Source: Lactiplantibacillus garii (lineage in GTDB: Bacteria > Bacillota > Bacilli > Lactobacillales > Lactobacillaceae). Taken from it: a stretch of 64,000 nucleotides of DNA. Of the stretch, positions 1-8,643 are shown one piece after another. Position 1 is the first letter of the stretch; each line of letters starts with the position of its first letter. The notes beneath the pieces are model-generated. The model saw only the letters and a program-made list of their open reading frames with translations, was not told where the DNA came from and ran no database searches. A program made the position numbers and the translations under genes. The DNA is taken from contig NZ_QWZQ01000002.1 of the NCBI RefSeq assembly GCF_003885105.1, forward strand, positions 62,001 through 126,000. Reading direction: 5' to 3'.

Positions 1-1
1 C

Positions 2-424
2 ATCGGGGGGTCGGCCAGCTATATTCGCAAAATCATTCGCAAATTAGTCGTTGCCGGCTTAGTCGCGTCCAGTAGCGGTAACAATGGCGGGGTCCACCTC
101 GCCAAATCACCGGAAGAGATCTCTATCAAAGACGTCGTGTCCGCGATTGAGGGGACCCTCCACACTTTTCCCAACCTGGGGTATTTTGACCAGGTGTTTA
201 AAGACGTGGAACCGGTGGCCGACGAGGGGACTAAGGTGGTCAACGCCATCTTTTCACAAGCCGATGACCTGTGGTTGGACTTTTTGGATCAAAAAAAGAT
301 TGCAACCTTAATTAAGGAGCTCTTGGCGGTTAAGGAGATCCCGGTCCTAGACTGGACCAACCAATCCGAAGATAAAATGGCCCAGTTAAATACGCTCCTA
401 ACGCGTTTACGGGCAGATAAGTGA
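2..424 (+). CDS. Rrf2-family transcriptional regulator, 5' partial
   Basis: The reading frame is open from base 2 to the TGA at 422-424, so the gene is cut by the left window edge and about 140 residues remain. The visible part starts in the recognition-helix region (GGSASYIRKIIRKL), followed by AGLVASSSGNNGGVHLAKSP, which matches the wing of Rrf2 winged-helix proteins, and then EEISIKDVVSAIEG. No cysteines appear in the segment where IscR and NsrR carry their Fe-S ligands, so this looks like a cluster-free, YwnA-like member. A GTG at 137 is only an internal codon. The target is unknown; alsS lies about 190 bp downstream on the same strand, but nothing proves a regulatory link. Confidence 0.85.
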   Translation: MGGSASYIRKIIRKLVVAGLVASSSGNNGGVHLAKSPEEISIKDVVSAIEGTLHTFPNLGYFDQVFKDVEPVADEGTKVVNAIFSQADDLWLDFLDQKKIATLIKELLAVKEIPVLDWTNQSEDKMAQLNTLLTRLRADK

Positions 425-614
425 TTCGGATTACAAACTTGAACGGAATTGTATGCGGTTTCCAAACCCGATTCAAGTCTGGCAAGGCTTTGAACACCTT
501 TCAGAAAATTAAGCTTTATAAACTTTTTTCACAAGTCCCTAAAACCTATGATTACAGGGTTGTTTGTGTTATTCTAACATTACTTTTCACAAAGACGGAG
601 GAGACGGAACAGCA

Positions 615-2297
615 ATGGCAGATAAAAAATACTATGGTGCGGACGCGATCGTTGATAGCCTCGTTAACCATGACGTTAAATACGTATTTGGGATCCCGGG
701 TGCCAAAATTGACCGGGTCTTTGAACGACTTGATCACCCGGTGAACCCGAAGAGTCCTAAAATGATCGTCACGCGCCACGAACAAAACGCGGCGTTTATC
801 GCGGCGGGGATCGGTCGGATCACCGGGAAACCGGGGGTCGTTTTGACGACTTCTGGTCCCGGTGCCAGCAATTTAGCTACTGGTCTGGTTACCGCGACGG
901 CGGAAGGTGATCCCGTGCTGGCCATTTCTGGACAAGTGCAGCGGGCCGACCTGTTGCGCCTGACCCACCAGAGCATGAATAACGCGGCGCTGTTTAAACC
1001 CATCACTAAATACAGCGCCGAAGTCCAAGAACCCGAAAACATTTCGGAAGTAATCGCCAACGCTTACCAAGAAGCGACCGCGGCTAAGCAGGGGGCCAGC
1101 TTTGTCAGCATCCCCCAAGACGTGACCGACTCGGTTGTGCGCACCCCCGTGATCACGCCGATCCAAGCGCCTAAGTTGGGGCCGGCCAGTCCGGTCGAAA
1201 CCACGTTGTTGGCCCAAAAGATCAAGGCGGCCAAGTTGCCGGTCTTATTAGTTGGGATGCGCGCTTCCTCACCCGAAGTGACCAACGCCATCCGCAACTT
1301 AGTCACGGCCGCTAACTTGCCCGTTGTGGAAACTTTCCAAGCGGCCGGGGTGATCTCGCGTGACTTGGAAGCCCACCACTTCTTTGGCCGCGTGGGATTG
1401 TTCCGTAACCAACCCGGCGACATGTTACTGAAGAAGTCCGACCTGGTGATTGCCGTGGGTTACGACCCGATCGAATACGAACCCCGCAACTGGAACGCGG
1501 AAGGCAAGTCCCGCATCGTCGTGATCGACGACATGCGCGCCGAATTAGATCACAATTTCCAACCGGAAACCGAACTCATTGGTGACATCGCGCAGACCCT
1601 AGACTTCCTGTTACCTTACATGAAGGGGTATAACCTTAGCGCTGATTCCCAAACTTACCTGGACGACTTACAGGAACGGCTTCAAACGCGCGACTTCGTA
1701 CCGAATATTAATGAAGACTCCCACTTAAACCACCCGCTGTCCGTGATTGCGGCGTTACAAAAACGGGTGAGCGACGACATGACCGTGACGGTCGACGTGG
1801 GGAGCCACTACATTTGGATGGCCCGCCATTTCCGCAGTTACGAACCCCGGCACCTGTTATTTAGTAACGGGATGCAAACGCTCGGGGTCGCGTTACCGTG
1901 GGCGATCGCGGCGGCGTTAGTTCGGCCCAACACCCAAATCGTTTCGATTTCCGGGGACGGCGGCTTCCTATTTTCCGCCCAAGAATTGGAAACGGCGGTC
2001 CGCCTAAACTTAAACATCGTGCACTTAATTTGGAACGACGGCACGTACGACATGGTGAAATTCCAAGAAGAAATGAAGTACGGTGAAGACGCCGCGGTCA
2101 AGTTTGGCCCGGTCGACTTCGTGAAGTACGCTGAAAGCTTCGGTGCCACCGGTTTACGCGTGAACCAGCCCCAAGACTTAGACGGTGTTTTAGATCAAGC
2201 CTTTAAGACCCAGGGTCCGGTCATCGTGGACATCCCGATCGACTACTCCGATAACAAGGCCTTAGGCAAGACCATGTTGCCGGATCAATTCTATTAA
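615..2297 (+). CDS. alsS: Catabolic acetolactate synthase
   Basis: This 560-residue ThDP-dependent enzyme condenses two pyruvates to 2-acetolactate and CO2, the entry to acetoin and diacetyl formation and a way to relieve pyruvate and acid stress. The N-terminal PYR domain has RHEQNAA with the catalytic Glu at residue 56. The ThDP motif runs from GDGG (447-450) to ND (474-475). The opening [20 protein letters not shown] and the length fit the FAD-independent AlsS type rather than biosynthetic IlvB, and no IlvN small subunit follows. ATG 615 is chosen because GGAGGAG lies at about 596-602; the frame opens earlier at 564, but without a ribosome site. No acetolactate decarboxylase gene is adjacent. 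A strong terminator follows. Confidence 0.93.
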   Translation: MADKKYYGADAIVDSLVNHDVKYVFGIPGAKIDRVFERLDHPVNPKSPKMIVTRHEQNAAFIAAGIGRITGKPGVVLTTSGPGASNLATGLVTATAEGDPVLAISGQVQRADLLRLTHQSMNNAALFKPITKYSAEVQEPENISEVIANAYQEATAAKQGASFVSIPQDVTDSVVRTPVITPIQAPKLGPASPVETTLLAQKIKAAKLPVLLVGMRASSPEVTNAIRNLVTAANLPVVETFQAAGVISRDLEAHHFFGRVGLFRNQPGDMLLKKSDLVIAVGYDPIEYEPRNWNAEGKSRIVVIDDMRAELDHNFQPETELIGDIAQTLDFLLPYMKGYNLSADSQTYLDDLQERLQTRDFVPNINEDSHLNHPLSVIAALQKRVSDDMTVTVDVGSHYIWMARHFRSYEPRHLLFSNGMQTLGVALPWAIAAALVRPNTQIVSISGDGGFLFSAQELETAVRLNLNIVHLIWNDGTYDMVKFQEEMKYGEDAAVKFGPVDFVKYAESFGATGLRVNQPQDLDGVLDQAFKTQGPVIVDIPIDYSDNKALGKTMLPDQFY

Positions 2298-2306
2298 AAT
2301 GACGTT

Positions 2307-2339
2307 AAACCCCGGTTGTCAAAATAACCGGGGTTTTGT
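2307..2339 (+). terminator. Intrinsic terminator of alsS
   Basis: AAACCCCGGTT (2307-2317) pairs with AACCGGGGTTT (2326-2336) across an 8-nt loop, ending in a short T-rich tract. The loop and left arm contain the -35 box of the next promoter. Confidence 0.88.
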
Positions 2340-2344
2340 ATAAT
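2316..2344 (+). promoter_or_regulatory. Promoter of the lysine riboswitch-lysP unit
   Basis: TTGTCA (2316-2321) and a perfect TATAAT (2339-2344) are separated by 17 bp. The -35 box lies inside the alsS terminator hairpin, so termination and initiation signals overlap. Predicted start is near 2351, just before the riboswitch. Confidence 0.8.
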
Positions 2345-2348
2345 GATT

Positions 2349-2545
2349 GAGTATATCGAAAGAAGAGGACGCGGTTAACAAGAGTAACCAGCGCAAGACG
2401 GGTCACCGTCAGCGCGCGCTGGTGAAAGGGGCGACCGCCGAAATGACCGAACTGGTGACCGGTTTGGAAGTTGGGCCTTGGTTGAATAAATCAAGGACTG
2501 TCGCAGCTAGAATAGTTGCGGGGCGCTATCGACGATGAGATCAGC
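2349..2545 (+). ncRNA. Lysine riboswitch (L box)
   Basis: The leader of lysP carries conserved L-box core elements in order: AGAGGACGCGG (about 2363-2373), GTGAAAGGGGCGACCGCCGA in the middle, then TTGGGCCTTGG and AAGGACTGTC towards the 3' side. In the family lysine binding to the five-way junction favours a downstream terminator, and such a terminator is present at 2566-2601. An ORF of 63 codons across this stretch is fortuitous. The downstream gene is a lysine-type permease, which agrees with the ligand. Exact P1 ends were not resolved by eye. Confidence 0.88.
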
Positions 2546-2565
2546 ATTAGTTTATCAATCTGATT

Positions 2566-2601
2566 AAAGTCTTTTTGCGCAGTTTGCAAAGGGACTTTTT
2601 T
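2566..2601 (+). terminator. Riboswitch-controlled terminator before lysP
   Basis: AAAGTCTTTTTGC (2566-2578) pairs along its full length with GCAAAGGGACTTT (2586-2598), followed by T residues. Its position between the L box and lysP makes it the expression platform for lysine attenuation. Confidence 0.85.
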
Positions 2602-2671
2602 ATTTTGGTCGGGCTTACCTGAATCGGTGTGAACACTTTTAGATATAAATCGATTTTTTGGAGGTTCTGCA

Positions 2672-4120
2672 ATGGCAGAAGAACAACATCAGGAAGTGCA
2701 CCGATCGTTACAAACGCGGCACTTATCCATGATTGCACTAGGTGGTAGTATTGGGACCGGCTTATTCGTCGCGTCCGGTTCGGCAATTTCAACGGCGGGG
2801 CCCGGTGGGGCGTTACTCGCGTACGTTGGGATCGGGATCATGGTTTACTTTTTAATGACCAGTTTAGGGGAAATGGCGACCTACTTGCCAGTTTCCGGGT
2901 CGTTTTCAACTTACGCGACTAAGTTCGTAGACCCGGCCCTCGGGTTTGCGATGGGCTGGAACTACTGGTTTAACTGGGCGATCACCTTGGCGGTCGATAT
3001 CAGTACCGCGGCGATCGTCATGCAGTTCTGGTTACCGGAAGTTCCCGGCTGGGTGTTTAGTTTGATCGCGTTGATCCTGATTTTTACGATCAACGCCTTA
3101 TCGGTCCGTTCCTTTGGGGAGACCGAGTACTGGCTCTCGCTGATTAAAGTTGTGACCGTTTTGATCTTTTTAGTGGTGGGGGTACTGACCATCGTTGGGA
3201 TCATGGGTGGTCACGCGACCGGTTTAAGCAACTTTACCTATCACAAGGCGCCGTTTGTCGGCGGGATTCCAACGATTCTCAGCGTGTTCGTTGTGGCCGG
3301 CTTCTCGTTTCAGGGGACCGAACTGATTGGGATCACGGCCGGTGAATCGGCGACTCCGGAAAAGAGTATTCCGGCCGCCATCAAACAGGTTTTCTGGCGG
3401 ATCTTATTATTTTACATTTTAGCCATTTTCGTGATTGCGGCCATCATTCCCTACACGTCTAAGGACTTATTGGGCTCGTCGGCCAGCGATATTGCGATCA
3501 GTCCCTTTACCCTAGTTTTCAAACGCGCCGGTTTAGCCGCCGCTGCGAGCGTGATGAACGCCGTGATCTTAACGTCGGTCCTATCCGCCGCCAACTCGGG
3601 GATGTACGCGTCAACGCGGATGTTATACTCGCTGTCGCTGCAGGGTTACGCGCCGAAAACCTTTGGCCGGGTTAACCGGCGGGGCATTCCAATCATGGCG
3701 CTGCTCGGGACGACCGTGATTGGTTTGTTAACGTTCTTATCCAGTTTGTTTGGGGAACGGATCTACATCTTCCTCGTTTCAGCCAGTGGGTTGACCGGTT
3801 TTATTGCCTGGTTAGGGATTGCCATTTCACACTTGCGCTTCCGCAAGGCCTTCGTTAAACAGGGCCACCAGCTTAGCGAACTCCGTTACCATGCCAAGTG
3901 GTTCCCGTTTGGCCCGTGGTTCGCGTTCGCCCTGTGCCTGATCGTGATCATTGGCCAAGACTTGCACTCGTTTGCCACGCTGGATTGGCAGGCCATCGGG
4001 GTCACTTACATGAGTATCCCGCTGTTTATTATTTTGTACGTTTATTATAAAATTCGTTATAAGACCAAGATGATTCCGCTCGATAAAGTGGACCTCACCC
4101 AGAGTCACCACGATGATTAG
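2672..4120 (+). CDS. lysP: Lysine-specific permease
   Basis: A 482-residue APC-superfamily amino acid transporter with about 12 membrane segments. The N-terminal motif RHLSMIALGGSIGTGLFVASG and the GLSNF/FSFQGTELIGITAGE region are typical of LysP and related amino acid:proton symporters. It imports lysine across the cytoplasmic membrane. The assignment to lysine rests mainly on the L-box riboswitch upstream. ATG 2672 follows GGAGG at about 2660-2664. The gene is monocistronic, with its own promoter, riboswitch and terminator. Confidence 0.92.
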   Translation: MAEEQHQEVHRSLQTRHLSMIALGGSIGTGLFVASGSAISTAGPGGALLAYVGIGIMVYFLMTSLGEMATYLPVSGSFSTYATKFVDPALGFAMGWNYWFNWAITLAVDISTAAIVMQFWLPEVPGWVFSLIALILIFTINALSVRSFGETEYWLSLIKVVTVLIFLVVGVLTIVGIMGGHATGLSNFTYHKAPFVGGIPTILSVFVVAGFSFQGTELIGITAGESATPEKSIPAAIKQVFWRILLFYILAIFVIAAIIPYTSKDLLGSSASDIAISPFTLVFKRAGLAAAASVMNAVILTSVLSAANSGMYASTRMLYSLSLQGYAPKTFGRVNRRGIPIMALLGTTVIGLLTFLSSLFGERIYIFLVSASGLTGFIAWLGIAISHLRFRKAFVKQGHQLSELRYHAKWFPFGPWFAFALCLIVIIGQDLHSFATLDWQAIGVTYMSIPLFIILYVYYKIRYKTKMIPLDKVDLTQSHHDD

Positions 4121-4130
4121 TTAGTTAACG

Positions 4131-4172
4131 GATGGATGTTCCCAAATAATTTGGGCGCATCCATTTTTTCTT
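4131..4172 (+). terminator. Intrinsic terminator of lysP
   Basis: ATGGATG and CATCCAT arms enclose a second inverted repeat (CCCAAAT/ATTTGGG) and are followed by a T6 tract. Confidence 0.88.
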
Positions 4173-4290
4173 TGACCGGATGGCTAGTTTATTTATTACA
4201 AATTCGTTAAGATAAATTGAAGAAAGTTTCGTCGTACCAGTGCGGTATTCACAGGTATGCTAACCTAGACTTGAAAGGCAGCGAGAGAGA

Positions 4291-5058
4291 ATGATAAAGA
4301 GTAGCGTGTTGAAGGGGCTCACCTTCGTGGCGCTCGCGGGCGTGTTAAGCGGCTGTGGGACAACGACCCACCAGTCCAAATCGTCAACGGCCAGTCAGAA
4401 GAGTAGTCAGACCCAAACCAAACGTCAAAAATTGATCAGTGAACTGCCGAAGGGCGTTAAGTCCAGCGACAGTGATTTAGTTTTAGTCAATAAATGGCAT
4501 AAGCGGAGTGAAATGTCGTTTAGTAAATCCAGCGTGAACGGCATCGCGGTCCGTAGTTCCATCGTTAAACCACTGGAAGCTTTTTTAGCCGGTGCTAAGA
4601 AGGCCGGTTACCCCACGACGGTCGTCTCGGGTTACCGGTCCGTCGCCTACCAAAAAGAGGTCTGGGACCAATCGATCCAAACCTACGAAAACCAGGGCAA
4701 GTCGGCTAAGCAGGCCCTCAAATTAACGAAAGAGTTCGTGGCGGTTCCCAGTGGTAGCGAACACGAGACCGGCCTCGCCGTGGACATCATGAACACCCAC
4801 TGGTACAACACCCACGGCAACCAGTTACTATCCTCTTCGGATAAAAACAAGGGTCAGCAGTGGCTCATTAACCACGCCGCGGACTATGGCTTTGTCCTCC
4901 GTTTTCCTAAGGACGGTGTCAAATCTACCGGCATCGACTACGAGTCGTGGCACTTCCGCTACGTCGGTAAAAAGAGCGCGGCCTTTATGGTCAAGCACAA
5001 CCTGACCCTCGAACAGTACGTCAGCCTCCTGCAAGCCCGCGAAAAAGCCGGTAAGTAA
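4291..5058 (+). CDS. Lipoprotein M15B (VanY/LdcB-type) D-Ala carboxypeptidase
   Basis: A 255-residue exported lipoprotein with signal peptide and lipobox LSGC (Cys22), then a Ser/Thr/Gln/Lys-rich linker to about residue 50. The VanY domain (about 85-240) has the zinc motif SEHETGLAVD (His158, Asp165) and ESWHFRYVG (catalytic Glu218, zinc ligand His221). Family members trim terminal D-Ala from peptidoglycan stem peptides at the outer face of the membrane. Whether this one prefers pentapeptides (DD) or tetrapeptides (LD, LdcB) cannot be told here; there is no vanHAX context, so housekeeping wall remodelling is the likely role. Confidence 0.88.
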   Translation: MIKSSVLKGLTFVALAGVLSGCGTTTHQSKSSTASQKSSQTQTKRQKLISELPKGVKSSDSDLVLVNKWHKRSEMSFSKSSVNGIAVRSSIVKPLEAFLAGAKKAGYPTTVVSGYRSVAYQKEVWDQSIQTYENQGKSAKQALKLTKEFVAVPSGSEHETGLAVDIMNTHWYNTHGNQLLSSSDKNKGQQWLINHAADYGFVLRFPKDGVKSTGIDYESWHFRYVGKKSAAFMVKHNLTLEQYVSLLQAREKAGK

Positions 5059-5167
5059 CGGTTGACGCTGTGGGCGTCGTGTTTTTGAGTGGGACCTTGT
5101 TAGTCAAATTGACCGGTTCATTGATAGTTTCAAGGCCTAATGCAGTTTAAATCCATTAAATTCATAG

Positions 5168-5217
5168 TAGTCAGTAAATTGGGAACACGGGACTCAATTT
5201 GCTGACTATTTTTGTGT
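5168..5217 (+). terminator. Intrinsic terminator after the VanY-type gene
   Basis: TAGTCAGTAAATTG (5168-5181) pairs with CAATTTGCTGACTA (5195-5208), followed by a T-rich stretch. The gap 5059-5353 otherwise shows only a possible weak promoter close to the next gene. Confidence 0.8.
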
Positions 5218-5353
5218 ATTTTTGGGGATGAACTTTGTCGGGACAACGATTTTAGCAAACGTGTCGACCATTCATCGCAACCTGAATTATTCTCGTTATA
5301 CTTATGACAAGTCCACGATTATGATAGACTGAGTAAACATTAATGGAGGGATT

Positions 5354-5986
5354 ATGATGAGAAAAGAAGTTTATTCAGATCACCCCACGATTAGCTGGGT
5401 CTTAGATCATTGTAAAATTTTGCGGCTAGGTTTGACGGACGAACGGGGGACGTACGTGGTTCCGGTCAACTACGGCTACGAAGACGTTAACGGCACGTAC
5501 GTCCTTTACGTTCACGGAACCAGTGACGGGCAAAAGGGGCACGCGCTCAACCAAGAATCGCTGATTAGTTTTGAAACCGACGGCGGTCACGAACACTTGA
5601 CTTACACGCCGCCCAAGGAAGGTGCGTTCGGTCCGGCGTTTCGAAGCGTCATGGGCCACGGCCAGGTCAGTATCGTTACGGATGCCGATGAGAAAAGCCA
5701 CGCCCTGCGTACCATGTTACACCACTACGTTTTAGATATTCCGGTGGCGATTCACCCTGAAAAAGTCGCTAAAGTCCCCGTGTGGAAGATTACCGTGGTT
5801 GACGTAACGGCCCGCGTTCACCATCCCACGGCGGAGTGGCAGGCGGCGTTGGGCATCAACGCACCAATCGCCACTGGCTTGCACTACGATGCCCAGGGGG
5901 CGGTTCAACGGGATGATCGTGAGCAGGCGGCTAGTGAAGTTGACGACGTCTCCGGTGCGTCACAGCGGACGCCTAATCAGGATTAA
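5354..5986 (+). CDS. Pyridoxamine 5'-phosphate oxidase-like split-barrel flavoprotein
   Basis: A 210-residue protein with the NimA/Pyridox_ox_2-type FMN-binding split barrel over about residues 1-150 (RKEVYSDHPTISWVLDHCKI; VPVNYGYED; LYVHGTSDGQKGHAL; SVMGHGQVSIV). Relatives include nitroimidazole reductases and many uncharacterised flavoproteins; the substrate cannot be assigned here. The last 45 residues are hydrophilic and look unstructured. GGAGG at 5345-5349 supports ATG 5354; a second ATG follows immediately. It is a single gene with no partner. Confidence 0.75.
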   Translation: MMRKEVYSDHPTISWVLDHCKILRLGLTDERGTYVVPVNYGYEDVNGTYVLYVHGTSDGQKGHALNQESLISFETDGGHEHLTYTPPKEGAFGPAFRSVMGHGQVSIVTDADEKSHALRTMLHHYVLDIPVAIHPEKVAKVPVWKITVVDVTARVHHPTAEWQAALGINAPIATGLHYDAQGAVQRDDREQAASEVDDVSGASQRTPNQD

Positions 5987-6029
5987 AGGCGATTTTAACG
6001 GTTCGGTAGTTTGCCCCGAGTTTAAACAC

Positions 6030-6067
6030 CACTAAGGAAGCAGCTTCATCTGGAAGCCGTTTTAGTG
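6030..6067 (+). other. Nested hairpin in the gap 5987-6238
   Basis: CACTAA (6030-6035) pairs with TTAGTG (6062-6067) around an inner GCTTC/GAAGC stem. No T-tract follows, so it is not a standard terminator. The rest of the gap holds a TTGACA at 6158-6163 but no well-spaced -10 box. Confidence 0.4.
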
Positions 6068-6238
6068 CCGGTTAGCGGGTTAATTGATTGTCTTAAATGA
6101 AGTAAACCGGGGATCAAACGCTTGGAATTAAGATTACCTTGCCCCAGATATTGCATTTTGACATGTAGGTGCGTACAATATGTAGTGTTGCTTTAAAGAG
6201 AAAATGAAATTATCCGTATACTAAAGGAGAGACGCCCC

Positions 6239-6874
6239 ATGCTTGTAATGTCAGGAACAATCGGTGCCGGCAAGACGAGTTTAACGCAGTTGGTTGCCCA
6301 ACACTTTGGCTCCAAAGCGTTTTACGAATCCGTAGATGATAACCCCATTTTGCCGCTATTTTATAAGGACCCTAAAAAGTACGCTTTCTTACTACAAATC
6401 TACTTTTTAAATAAACGGTTGGACAGTATTAAATCCGCTTTTGCGAACGATTTGGACGTGTTGGACCGTTCGATCTTTGAAGATTCACTGTTGTTCCATT
6501 TAAACGGGGATCTCGGTCGCGCGACCAATACCGAAGTCGATATTTACGATTCCCTGTTGAACAACATGATGCAGGAGTTGCCAGAAGCCGAACACCAGAA
6601 GAGTCCGGACTTACTGATCCACATTAACATTTCGTTTGACACGATGTTAAAACGGATCCAGAAGCGGGGCCGGTCGTACGAACAGATCGACCAAGATCCG
6701 GATTTGTATAAGTACTACCAGACGTTAAACGAACGGTATACTGACTGGTACGCGAACTACGACCACAGTCCGAAGATGCAGATCGACGGGGACCAGTTAG
6801 ACTTCGTAGCCGATCCAGAGGCACGCAAAGAGGTTATCCGGTTGATCGATGAAAAGGTTGCGAGCTTAAGCTAG
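6239..6874 (+). CDS. Deoxynucleoside kinase (dAK/dGK family)
   Basis: A 211-residue cytoplasmic kinase that phosphorylates deoxynucleosides for salvage. The P-loop GTIGAGKTS is at residues 6-14, the dNK-family DRS motif at 76-78 (VLDRSIFED), and an Arg-rich LID (KRIQKRGRSYE) at about 138-148. Lactobacilli often carry dAK/dGK pairs; only one copy is visible, and the base specificity (dA, dG or dC) cannot be read from sequence. AAAGGAGA lies just before ATG 6239. The promoter of the next transcription unit begins right at the stop codon. Confidence 0.88.
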   Translation: MLVMSGTIGAGKTSLTQLVAQHFGSKAFYESVDDNPILPLFYKDPKKYAFLLQIYFLNKRLDSIKSAFANDLDVLDRSIFEDSLLFHLNGDLGRATNTEVDIYDSLLNNMMQELPEAEHQKSPDLLIHINISFDTMLKRIQKRGRSYEQIDQDPDLYKYYQTLNERYTDWYANYDHSPKMQIDGDQLDFVADPEARKEVIRLIDEKVASLS

Positions 6875-6903
6875 TTGCCTTTTAGCAGTCGATGCCTTAT
6901 AGT
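6875..6903 (+). promoter_or_regulatory. Promoter of the T-box-serS unit
   Basis: TTGCCT (6875-6880) and TATAGT (6898-6903) are separated by 17 bp; the -35 box starts immediately after the kinase stop codon. Confidence 0.7.
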
Positions 6904-6907
6904 AGAT

Positions 6908-7127
6908 GGTGAATATTAAACACGGCGCGTTTTAAGTAGGCCTTCAGAGAACCGGTGGGTGGTGTAAACCGGTGGCCGAAACTCCGGCGCGACAAAGTGG
7001 GCAGGTAATACTGCACGGCAAGGGCCGTTATCCGTTTTAAGGGTGGGATTTTTTAAAAATCCTGAACTTGGGTGGTACCGCGAATCGCAGTCTCTTCGTC
7101 CCAATTGGGAGGAGAGACTGTTTTTAT
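6908..7127 (+). ncRNA. T-box leader of serS
   Basis: The leader has the hallmark T-box sequence GGTGGTACCGCG at 7071-7082, an AGTA-containing stem I, and a following terminator. A likely specifier is the Ser codon UCC in GAAACTCCGG near 6977-6986, agreeing with serS downstream. The family model is that uncharged tRNA-Ser stabilises the antiterminator and permits serS transcription during serine starvation. Confidence 0.9.
7088..7126 (+). terminator. T-box-controlled terminator before serS
   Basis: CAGTCTCTTC (7088-7097) pairs with GGAGAGACTG (7111-7120) and is followed by T5. Its left arm overlaps the region that would form the antiterminator with the T-box sequence. Confidence 0.88.
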
Positions 7128-7161
7128 TTACTAAAATAGCCGAAAGGGACGTGTTGATGAG

Positions 7162-8439
7162 ATGTTAGATCTTAAAATGATTCGTCAAAAACCAGATTTT
7201 GTTAAGGAACAGTTGGGGCACCGTAACGTGGACCCCGCCGATATTGATGCCTTATTGGCCGAAGACGCTGCTCGCCGGGACTTGATCGCTAAGAGTGAAC
7301 AATTAAAGTCCACCCGTAACCAAGTTTCGGGCGAAATTTCTGCCAAGAAGCGGAATAAGGAAGATGCCAGCGGTGAAATTGCCGAAATGCAAAAAGTCAG
7401 CGCGGAAATCAAGGAACTGGACGAACAGCGGCGTGCCGCTGAAGCCAAGGTTCACGACATGGCCGCCCACTTGCCAAATATTCCGCACCCGGACGTCCCA
7501 ATCAGCGCGACCGAAGATGGTTCGGTAGAATTACGTCGGATCGGAACGCCGCGGAAATTTGATTTTGAACCGAAGGCCCACTGGACGCTGGGTGAAGACC
7601 TCGGTATCTTGGACTTTGAACGGGGTGCCAAAGTTTCTGGTAGTCGCTTCCTCTACTACGTTGGTGACGGGGCTAAGCTGGAACGGGCCGTCTACAACTT
7701 CTTCTTGGATCAACACGAAGCGGAAGGCTATACCGAAGTCTTACCACCATACATGGTAACGGACGAATCGATGTACGGGACCGGCCAATTTCCTAAATTT
7801 AAGAACGACGCTTTCCGGATCACGACCCAGGATCTTAGTTTGATCCCAACGGCGGAAGTGCCACTGGTCAACTACTACCGCGACGAAGTGATCCCGGCCG
7901 AAAAATTGCCGGTGTACTTTACCGCCTTATCACCAGCTTTCCGGGAAGAAGCCGGAAGTGCCGGTCGTGATACCAAGGGTTTGATTCGCTTACACCAATT
8001 CAATAAGGTTGAGATGGTGAAGTTCACTAAGCCGGAAGATTCATGGGATGAATTGGAAAAGCTGACCAATAACGCCGAATCACTATTGAAGAAACTGGGC
8101 TTGCCGTACCACGTCATTACTTTAACCACGAGTGACATGAGCTTCACCGCGGCGATGACCCACGACTTGGAAGTTTGGTTCCCAGAACAAAACAAGTACC
8201 GTGAAATTTCAAGTTGTTCAAACTGTACTGATTTCCAAGCCCGTCGCGCGCACATCCAGTACCGTGACGACAATGGCAAGTTACAGTTCGTGCACACGCT
8301 GAACGGGAGTGGTTTAGCCGTTGGTCGGACGGTGGCAGCCATCATGGAAAACTACCAAAACGAAGACGGCACCATCACGATTCCGGACGTCTTGGTCCCA
8401 TACATGCACGGCAAAACTAAAATTGAAAAGCAGGGCTAA
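7162..8439 (+). CDS. serS: Serine-tRNA ligase
   Basis: A 425-residue class II synthetase that charges tRNA-Ser. The N-terminal coiled-coil arm spans about residues 30-105. Class II motif 2 lies in [19 protein letters not shown] (about 253-271) and motif 3 in [20 protein letters not shown] (from residue 380). The length matches the family. ATG 7162 has only a modest ribosome site (AAAGGGA, 7143-7149). Expression is controlled by the T-box upstream. Confidence 0.96.
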   Translation: MLDLKMIRQKPDFVKEQLGHRNVDPADIDALLAEDAARRDLIAKSEQLKSTRNQVSGEISAKKRNKEDASGEIAEMQKVSAEIKELDEQRRAAEAKVHDMAAHLPNIPHPDVPISATEDGSVELRRIGTPRKFDFEPKAHWTLGEDLGILDFERGAKVSGSRFLYYVGDGAKLERAVYNFFLDQHEAEGYTEVLPPYMVTDESMYGTGQFPKFKNDAFRITTQDLSLIPTAEVPLVNYYRDEVIPAEKLPVYFTALSPAFREEAGSAGRDTKGLIRLHQFNKVEMVKFTKPEDSWDELEKLTNNAESLLKKLGLPYHVITLTTSDMSFTAAMTHDLEVWFPEQNKYREISSCSNCTDFQARRAHIQYRDDNGKLQFVHTLNGSGLAVGRTVAAIMENYQNEDGTITIPDVLVPYMHGKTKIEKQG

Positions 8440-8455
8440 TAACTAGTCCGCGAAA

Positions 8456-8636
8456 CCAGAGTGTGCCAAAAGTCGGTTAGCTGGTGAGCATTAACGGCGT
8501 ATGGCAAATAATCCTGGGCTTGGATTGTTTGCCATACGGGGTTAAGCGGAAACAGCTGACTTTTAGCGCACGTTTCGACAATAATTGTTTGGAGAGGAAA
8601 ACGAGACTGTGACTTTTGTCACGGTCTCGTTTTTTT
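8456..8636. repeat. Palindromic intergenic element, copy A, ending in a terminator
   Basis: Positions 8456-8488 are identical to 25576-25608. The left arm (AGAGTGTGCCAAAAGTC) is complementary, with a few mismatches, to GACTTTTAGCGCAC near 8561-8574, giving a long hairpin. An inner inverted repeat (GTATGGCAAA/TTTGCCATAC, about 8499-8537) is absent from copy B. The right side reads CACGTTTCGACAATAATTG and leads into the hairpin at 8601-8636. Related ends occur at 46722-46850. No transposase is present. Confidence 0.75.
8601..8636 (+). terminator. Terminator downstream of serS
   Basis: ACGAGACtgtGAC and GTCacgGTCTCGT arms are followed by T7. A version sharing CTGTGACTTTTGTCAC lies after fusA (25665-25695), both at the end of the same palindromic repeat. 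Confidence 0.85.
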
Positions 8637-8643
8637 GTATAAT
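8616..8643 (+). promoter_or_regulatory. Promoter nested in the serS terminator
   Basis: TTGTCA (8616-8621) lies in the hairpin and TATAAT (8638-8643) just after the T-run, with 16 bp between. The layout resembles that at 2316-2344. It would drive the untranslated region ahead of the tRNA cluster. Confidence 0.6.

Noticed and set aside
436-478. Terminator for the Rrf2 gene
   Set aside because: ACTTGAACGG can pair with CCGATTCAAGT, but the loop is long and no T-tract follows.
421-744. 107-codon frame overlapping the alsS start
   Set aside because: Out of frame with alsS, which has strong motifs; no ribosome site and no recognisable protein.
2347-2538. 63-codon frame ahead of lysP
   Set aside because: It lies wholly within the lysine riboswitch and has no ribosome site.
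6916-7104. Minus-strand frame opposite the serS leader
   Set aside because: It is antisense to the T-box, whose conserved sequence explains the composition.
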